In this document: one piece after another, positions 47,180 to 53,738 of the stretch
Position numbering within the stretch: the stretch's first letter is position 1
How the letters are laid out: each line of letters begins with the position of its first letter
Source of the DNA: CAYUPY01 sp964446595
GTDB lineage: Bacteria > Patescibacteriota > Dojkabacteria > J137 > JAEUSD01
Assembly: GCA_964446595.1 (NCBI GenBank)
Contig: CAYUPY010000004.1
Location: forward strand, 1 to 53,738
Direction of reading: 5' to 3'
Length of the DNA: 53,738 nt
Program-made: the position numbers and the translations under genes
Notes under the pieces: model-generated
Seen by the model: only the letters and a program-made list of their open reading frames with translations
Databases searched by the model: none
Told to the model about the DNA's origin: nothing

Positions 47180-49882
47180 ATGGCTAGTAAAAAAAGAGAA
47201 ATATTGTTGTTGATTGACTCCCATGCCCTTATTCACAGGGCGTACCATGCATTCCCGCCTGACCTAACGATTAGCTCCGGGGAAGTAGTTAATGCAGTAT
47301 ACGGATTCTCCAGATTACTTTTAGAAGTATTACAAAAATTCTCTCCCGATTACGTGATTGCTGCCATGGATGCTCCTGGACCAACAGTAAGGCATCAGCA
47401 ATTTGGTCAGTATAAAGCTAACCGTAGTGCACCAGATGACTTGCTCATTCAGCAGATACCACTTGTAGAAAAGCTATTAGAAACTTTGGACATACCTATC
47501 TTAAAAGTAGATGGTTTTGAGGCCGATGACATAATAGGCACTCTAGACGATAGGTTCGGAAGAGAGAATCATGGTCATGAAACTATCATTGTCACTGGAG
47601 ATCGTGACCTGTTCCAACTGGTAGATGAAGATACCCGCGTGTACCTAGCAGGTACCAGTTTTTCTAAATCAAAGCTCTACGATGCTGACGGTGTTGAGGA
47701 GAAAATGGGGGGGCGCCCTGAGTTCATAGTAGATATTAAAGCTCTGGAAGGTGATTCATCAGATAATATTCCGGGTGTAGCTGGGATTGGTAAGAAAGGT
47801 GCTGCCACAATTGTGGCAGAGTTTGGTCACCTTGAAGATATTTACAAGAAGTTAGCTGAAGTGCCAAAGCGTTATCAAAATAAACTAACTGAAAACTATG
47901 AGATAGCCGAATTGTCACGCCAGCTGGCAACCATAATTAAAGACGTGCCACTCAATTGTGAGTTTGAAGATGGGCGTTTCGGTACTTTTTCATCGCGTGA
48001 AGTAAGAACTTTCTTTCAAGACATGGAATTTAACTCTTTGCTGCGCCAAATAGATAAGTTAATTGACAACCATGAACTGCATGCGGAGGAAGTAAGTGTG
48101 ACTAAAGATATGGTGGCTGCGCAGGGTCAACTGTCGCTGCTGGCCAATAACCCTCAATCTGCCAGCAGCGACATCCAAGCATGGGGTGGTGAAAAACTTA
48201 AAGAGAGAATTGTGATTTGGATGGAGGTAGATCAAACAAGTGATCCATTAAATTGGAAGCTACAAGAGCTACTAGTCTGGGATAGCGAAAAGGAGAAACC
48301 TTTGCGTGTAGAGCCTAAATCCTTGGGCAGCTTCTTTTCAAAGGTATGTGAGCAGCATCCTAAGCTAGAAGTTGTGACATTAGACGCCAAATCTCTTTAC
48401 CACATATTGAGTAATCATAATATTAACTACCGGCAGTGGCAAGGGTTCTCAACATATGACTTGAGCCTGTCAACATATGTTGTAAGCATGGGCCGTACTA
48501 AGCAAGATTTGGACAGTTTGCTTGCCTACTATAAGTTAGGGTATGCAGATGCCGAATTGGCGAAGCTAGCTAAACTCGTAATGGCCTCACAAGCTCATTT
48601 TGAAGATACTGATGCACTTAGCAGTTTCAATGAAATTTTGACACTGGAGAATAAGCTGGTACGCATAATTGTCGAAATGGAAAGAAATGGTATTGTTCTA
48701 GATAAAGAGCTGATGGTGCAGTTTGATCAACAGTTACAACAGGATATTAAACAAATAGAGCAGTCAATTTACTCAGACGTTGGGCATGAATTTAATATTG
48801 GTTCTCCTAAACAGGTAGGTGAAGTATTGTTTGAGGAGAAAGGGTTGCCTGTAGTAAAAAAGACCAAATCTGGTAGTTACTCTACGGATGAACGCACCTT
48901 AAATACCTTGGCTGACGCTGATCCAGTAGTAATGAAGATACTCAAATATCGAGAGTTTACAAAACTGTTAAGTACATACGTAAAGCCTTTACCATCCTTA
49001 GTAAACCACGAAACTGGGAGGATCCATGCGGTATTTAATCAAATGGGTGCAATTACGGGTCGCTTCTCATCACAGAATCCAAATATGCAAAACATTCCGG
49101 TGGGGGAGACTGCTGGTTTAGTAATGCGAGATGCTTTTAAGTCAGATGAGGGTAGCTACTTGGTGGCACTTGACTATTCTCAGCAGGAACTTAGGCTGTT
49201 GGCCGAGCTTTCGGAAGAAGAGAATATGTTAAAGGCCTTTTCTGATGGGAAGGATATTCACGCAGTAGCCGCTGCAGAGATTTTTGGAATTCCAATTGAG
49301 GAAGTAGATAAAGAGAAGAGAAGAATAGGTAAGACAATCAATTTTGGTATTGTTTATGGCATTTCACCTTTCGGGCTAGCAGATCGATTAAAGATTAGCC
49401 AAAAGGAGGCAAAAGATTATATAGAAAAGTATTTTGATCGCTATCCTAAGGTACGTAAGTTTTATGATCAACTGATTACTTCTGCTAAAAAAGATGGCTT
49501 CGTAGCTACTATCTTTGGTCGAAGGCGTCATTCTGGCGATCTACATTCCCGTAACTATGTATTAAGGCAAGCGACAGAAAGAGAGGTCATGAATTATCCG
49601 CTGCAGGGAAGTGCTGCGGATTTAATTAAGCAGGCAATGATTGAAGTCGCCTATGTATTGCCCAAACATAAGGCTAAAATGTTGTTACAAGTGCATGATG
49701 AACTTATATTTGAGTACTATTTCGAGGGCAATGAACAAGAGCTATTAAAGGATGAAGCATTTCAAGCATTTGTACATGATGTGCGAAAAGCAATGTTGAA
49801 AAACAAAAAACTAAGAGTACCTCTAGCCATCGGCGTGGATGTAGGAAAACGCTGGGGCAGCATGAAAGAAGCAACCGTTTAG
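47180..49882 (+). CDS. polA: DNA polymerase I
   Basis: The 900-residue product has an N-terminal 5'-3' exonuclease (1 to about 290), a middle domain and a family A polymerase: DYSQQELRLLAELS with catalytic D665, KTINFGIVYG in the O helix, and VHDELIFE with D840. The middle domain lacks the DxE proofreading motif (about 343 reads VIWMEVDQT), so 3'-5' exonuclease activity is probably absent, as in Taq. A 12-bp inverted repeat encodes the linker between the first two domains. The gene starts with a leaderless-type promoter and has no SD. Confidence 0.96.
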   Translation: MASKKREILLLIDSHALIHRAYHAFPPDLTISSGEVVNAVYGFSRLLLEVLQKFSPDYVIAAMDAPGPTVRHQQFGQYKANRSAPDDLLIQQIPLVEKLLETLDIPILKVDGFEADDIIGTLDDRFGRENHGHETIIVTGDRDLFQLVDEDTRVYLAGTSFSKSKLYDADGVEEKMGGRPEFIVDIKALEGDSSDNIPGVAGIGKKGAATIVAEFGHLEDIYKKLAEVPKRYQNKLTENYEIAELSRQLATIIKDVPLNCEFEDGRFGTFSSREVRTFFQDMEFNSLLRQIDKLIDNHELHAEEVSVTKDMVAAQGQLSLLANNPQSASSDIQAWGGEKLKERIVIWMEVDQTSDPLNWKLQELLVWDSEKEKPLRVEPKSLGSFFSKVCEQHPKLEVVTLDAKSLYHILSNHNINYRQWQGFSTYDLSLSTYVVSMGRTKQDLDSLLAYYKLGYADAELAKLAKLVMASQAHFEDTDALSSFNEILTLENKLVRIIVEMERNGIVLDKELMVQFDQQLQQDIKQIEQSIYSDVGHEFNIGSPKQVGEVLFEEKGLPVVKKTKSGSYSTDERTLNTLADADPVVMKILKYREFTKLLSTYVKPLPSLVNHETGRIHAVFNQMGAITGRFSSQNPNMQNIPVGETAGLVMRDAFKSDEGSYLVALDYSQQELRLLAELSEEENMLKAFSDGKDIHAVAAAEIFGIPIEEVDKEKRRIGKTINFGIVYGISPFGLADRLKISQKEAKDYIEKYFDRYPKVRKFYDQLITSAKKDGFVATIFGRRRHSGDLHSRNYVLRQATEREVMNYPLQGSAADLIKQAMIEVAYVLPKHKAKMLLQVHDELIFEYYFEGNEQELLKDEAFQAFVHDVRKAMLKNKKLRVPLAIGVDVGKRWGSMKEATV
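48133..48172. repeat. Intragenic inverted repeat in polA (12-bp arms, 16-nt loop)
   Basis: GTCGCTGCTGGC (48133-48144) pairs perfectly with GCCAGCAGCGAC (48161-48172), encoding a likely linker (about residues 318-331). Confidence 0.85.
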
Positions 49883-49891
49883 TTCCAGAAC

Positions 49892-49919
49892 TTGCAAATA
49901 TCTTCAATTTGAGTACAAT
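49892..49919 (+). promoter_or_regulatory. Promoter with leaderless geometry
   Basis: TTGCAA (49892-49897), a 16-nt spacer and TACAAT (49914-49919) end 5 nt before the ATG at 49925. Confidence 0.6.
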
Positions 49920-49924
49920 AGTAT

Positions 49925-50488
49925 ATGGGAATTTTTCGTAATAATGATTTTGAATGGGATGAGTTTGATGATGAAGAATCAGATTTTAATGCCGTAAGGG
50001 CTTTTTTCGGGCTAGTCAAATTTGTAGTTTTTATAGCTACTGTTGGTTATCTTATATATAGGTATCGTGACGAAATAAAGGATAAGCTATATGAGCTCAC
50101 TGACCGTTATGAGTTTCTAGAACGGTTAATGAACAAGCTTAAGAGTGGTGTGAACGATTTGGAGAGAAACAGTAAGGCAAAATTCGCTGAGCTTGAAGAT
50201 TCACTAGAAGATTTCCAAGAGGAGATTGAGAGAGAGAGTAATACTATTAAAAGAAAAGTAGGTCGGATAGTCAAAGATAATAAAGATGCTTTTCGGCTTA
50301 ATACTCGCCAAGAGGCCATTTATAACTTAATCCAAGACGCTGGCGAGGTCACCATGAGTGAAATTGCCGATGTTATTGCGGGCGTAACGAATCGCACACT
50401 ACGACGAGACACCACTAAACTTGAAAAGCTAGGACTTATTGTTCGTCGAGGGCGTACTAAAAATAGTGTTTACCGCTTGCGAAAGTAG
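49925..50488 (+). CDS. Membrane-anchored winged-helix protein
   Basis: The 187-residue protein has an acidic N-terminus (DDFEWDEFDDEESDF), one membrane helix (about 28-45, FVVFIATVGYLIYRY), a basic then heptad-rich coiled coil (about 50-115), and a C-terminal winged-helix/DeoR-like HTH (LNTRQEAIYNLIQDAGEVTMSEIADVI...TNRTLRRDTTKLEKLGLIVRRG). The arrangement would hold a DNA-binding domain at the membrane. It follows polA and precedes the rRNA operon. Confidence 0.65.
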   Translation: MGIFRNNDFEWDEFDDEESDFNAVRAFFGLVKFVVFIATVGYLIYRYRDEIKDKLYELTDRYEFLERLMNKLKSGVNDLERNSKAKFAELEDSLEDFQEEIERESNTIKRKVGRIVKDNKDAFRLNTRQEAIYNLIQDAGEVTMSEIADVIAGVTNRTLRRDTTKLEKLGLIVRRGRTKNSVYRLRK

Positions 50489-50832
50489 GATACTTCTTGC
50501 GTCAATTACCTTATAAAAATCTATAGGATATTCTTGCCAAAACCTCTTCAGCCTGATAGAATACAACCACTTGATTTCCAATGTACGGGAAATCAGGTAG
50601 GGATGGAACATTAAAATAAATTCCAACATTTTCTTAAACTTTTAGGTTTGCAATTTGCTGTTTCTTTGATATCATCCTAATCGTTGCTCTTTAAAATTCG
50701 AAAAGTGATAGGGAACATTATATGCGAATGTGTAAAATGTTAACTACTTGTTAATTCCGAGTAATTATAGAGATCAAATTAACCTATAAAATTACACTCT
50801 ACTAATATTTACTATTAGTAGTTTTAAACAAA
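50489..50832 (+). promoter_or_regulatory. rRNA operon leader: promoter, hairpin and boxA
   Basis: This gene-free stretch holds an 11-bp hairpin (50569-50579 with 50588-50598, one G-U), a promoter TTGCAA (50648-50653) with a 16-nt spacer and TATCAT (50670-50675), and a boxA-like antitermination site TGCTCTTTAAAA (about 50684-50695). AAAAGTGATAGGGAAC (50701-50716) pairs with 52507-52521 beyond the 16S, apart from one unpaired base, as the RNase III processing stem. Confidence 0.7.
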
Positions 50833-52433
<1,601 letters not shown>

Positions 52434-52506
52434 AAGGAGTAAAAATCATCTTTATCTGAGGATAAAGAAAACCAAATTTTTAACCCGAACTGGTTTTTAG
52501 TTTGTA

Positions 52507-52551
52507 GTTCCTATCACTTTTAAGGTTTCAAAACTTTTGCTCTTTAAATAA
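52507..52551 (+). promoter_or_regulatory. 16S processing stem (right half) and second boxA
   Basis: GTTCCTATCACTTTT (52507-52521) complements 50701-50716 apart from one bulged base, closing the 16S precursor stem. TGCTCTTTAAATA (from about 52539) is a second boxA in the spacer. Confidence 0.65.
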
Positions 52552-52635
52552 AATTTTCGAAAAAGTATTAACCATTATATGGTTATCTGGTATATTTGGA
52601 GGCTTGTTTTATGAGTGGTCTAAACCACCAGCTGC

Positions 52636-52709
52636 AGGCGTTTAGCTCAGCTGGTTAGAGCGCAGTCCTGATAAGACTGAGGTCCCAGGTTCAAGTCCTG
52701 GAACGCCTA
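52636..52709 (+). tRNA. tRNA-Ile (anticodon GAU)
   Basis: Acceptor AGGCGTT/AACGCCT, anticodon stem CAGTC/GACTG with loop CTGATAA, T arm CCAGG-TTCAAGT-CCTGG. It is the usual spacer tRNA of rRNA operons. CCA is not encoded. Confidence 0.96.
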
Positions 52710-52778
52710 TATTTTTAAGGGTTAAGACGAAGAATTAGTCGTAATTCTTTTTCTAAATCCTTATGAGCGAAGCTCGTT

Positions 52779-52852
52779 GGGGCCTTAGTTCAGCTGGCTA
52801 GAACGTCTCATTTGCAATGAGAAGGTCATGGGTTCGAGTCCCATAGGCTCCA
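52779..52852 (+). tRNA. tRNA-Ala (anticodon UGC)
   Basis: Acceptor GGGGCCT/AGGCTCC, anticodon stem TCTCA/TGAGA with loop TTTGCAA, T arm ATGGG-TTCGAGT-CCCAT. It follows tRNA-Ile in the 16S-23S spacer. CCA is not encoded. Confidence 0.96.
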
Positions 52853-52921
52853 CATTTGAAGGAGTTTATAAACCAGATAGCTTTTTTATTCCAAAATTAT
52901 ATTTCCGAATTTTATCGGAAC

Positions 52922-52961
52922 CTAGAAAATGTAATTTGTCCACACAAATTACATTTTCTAG
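52922..52961. repeat. 18-bp perfect hairpin in the tRNA-Ala to 23S spacer
   Basis: The left arm 52922-52939 and right arm 52944-52961 are exactly complementary around a CCAC loop. A small TTCCGA/TCGGAA hairpin lies just upstream. It is probably part of precursor rRNA processing. Confidence 0.85.
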
Positions 52962-53052
52962 ATTCTAATATCTAGGAGAATATGCACATTGAAAACTGAA
53001 TAGGGTTTTTTTATGTCCTAAAATGCGACAATCTCGTTGTTTAAAACCGCAT

Positions 53053-53738
<686 letters not shown>

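Overview
This window reads as chromosome from a Candidate Phyla Radiation (Patescibacteria) bacterium. The signs are compact, mostly short-spaced AT-rich genes, a 16S rRNA that departs from the bacterial consensus at sites targeted by universal primers, and an array of small VirB2/TrbC-like two-helix pilin proteins of the kind common in CPR genomes. UGA is used as an ordinary stop (for example at the ends of yidC and the membrane Clp-like gene), which argues against the UGA=Gly lineages (Gracilibacteria/Absconditabacteria). I cannot fix the phylum; Dojkabacteria (WS6), Katanobacteria or Microgenomates are all possible.

Layout. 1-2.6 kb (minus): ruvX, mltG, a small membrane protein and a truncated AI-2E family permease, with overlapping ends. 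2.7-4.0 kb: comF and a tmRNA with a long tag frame. 4.1-8 kb: a multi-pass membrane protein, yidC, khpB (jag) and the bL25 gene, closed by a clear terminator. 8.0-12.7 kb: a Lon-type AAA+ protein with no protease domain plus an MFS transporter, then on the other strand a nucleoside-deoxyribosyltransferase-like/ribbon-helix-helix fusion and an unrecognised 466-residue protein. 12.9-18.3 kb: an FtsA-like ATPase with a large single-span membrane partner, then groES-groEL behind a CIRCE-like site. 18.3-20.2 kb: two divergent regulators, one a receiver-like protein without its phospho-acceptor and the other an ATPase-like/OmpR-type winged-helix fusion, around a triple 20-nt repeat.

20.2-38.5 kb is the most interesting block. 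It is a co-oriented cluster with a small membrane protein, a membrane-anchored Clp-type double AAA+ protein, a secreted Cys-rich protein and five further small signal-peptide/two-helix VirB2-like proteins, a membrane coiled-coil protein, a SpoIID-type cell-wall enzyme behind a PcsB-like coiled coil, a bacterial PH-domain membrane protein, a two-helix protein, a PP2C-like/membrane/propeller-like protein, and (after smpB and a Q-rich protein) a membrane-anchored TraD/HerA-type ATPase. I read it as an envelope-spanning type IV secretion or pilus-like machine of unusual composition.

38.5-50.5 kb: tRNA-Ile(UAU), a tyrosine recombinase with non-standard catalytic positions, an FtsB/DivIC-like protein, initiator tRNA, two surface-protein genes whose 5' ends overlap head to head, an XRE regulator, tRNA-Met, ftsH, a protein with three DUF5648-like repeats, a membrane protein, polA and a membrane-anchored winged-helix protein. 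50.5-53.7 kb: the rRNA operon (promoter, boxA, 16S, boxA, tRNA-Ile, tRNA-Ala, partial 23S).

Three patterns cut across the gene list. (1) Many genes have a consensus -10 box ending only 5-9 nt before the start codon and no Shine-Dalgarno sequence, so leaderless mRNAs look common even though the 16S anti-SD is intact. (2) GC-rich perfect inverted repeats (8-15 bp arms) sit inside many coding sequences without breaking the frame, and several share the octamer CGCTGGCG. (3) The 16S rRNA carries base-pair-preserving changes at normally near-invariant decoding-site positions. All of this comes from reading the sequence by eye; no database search or folding program was run.
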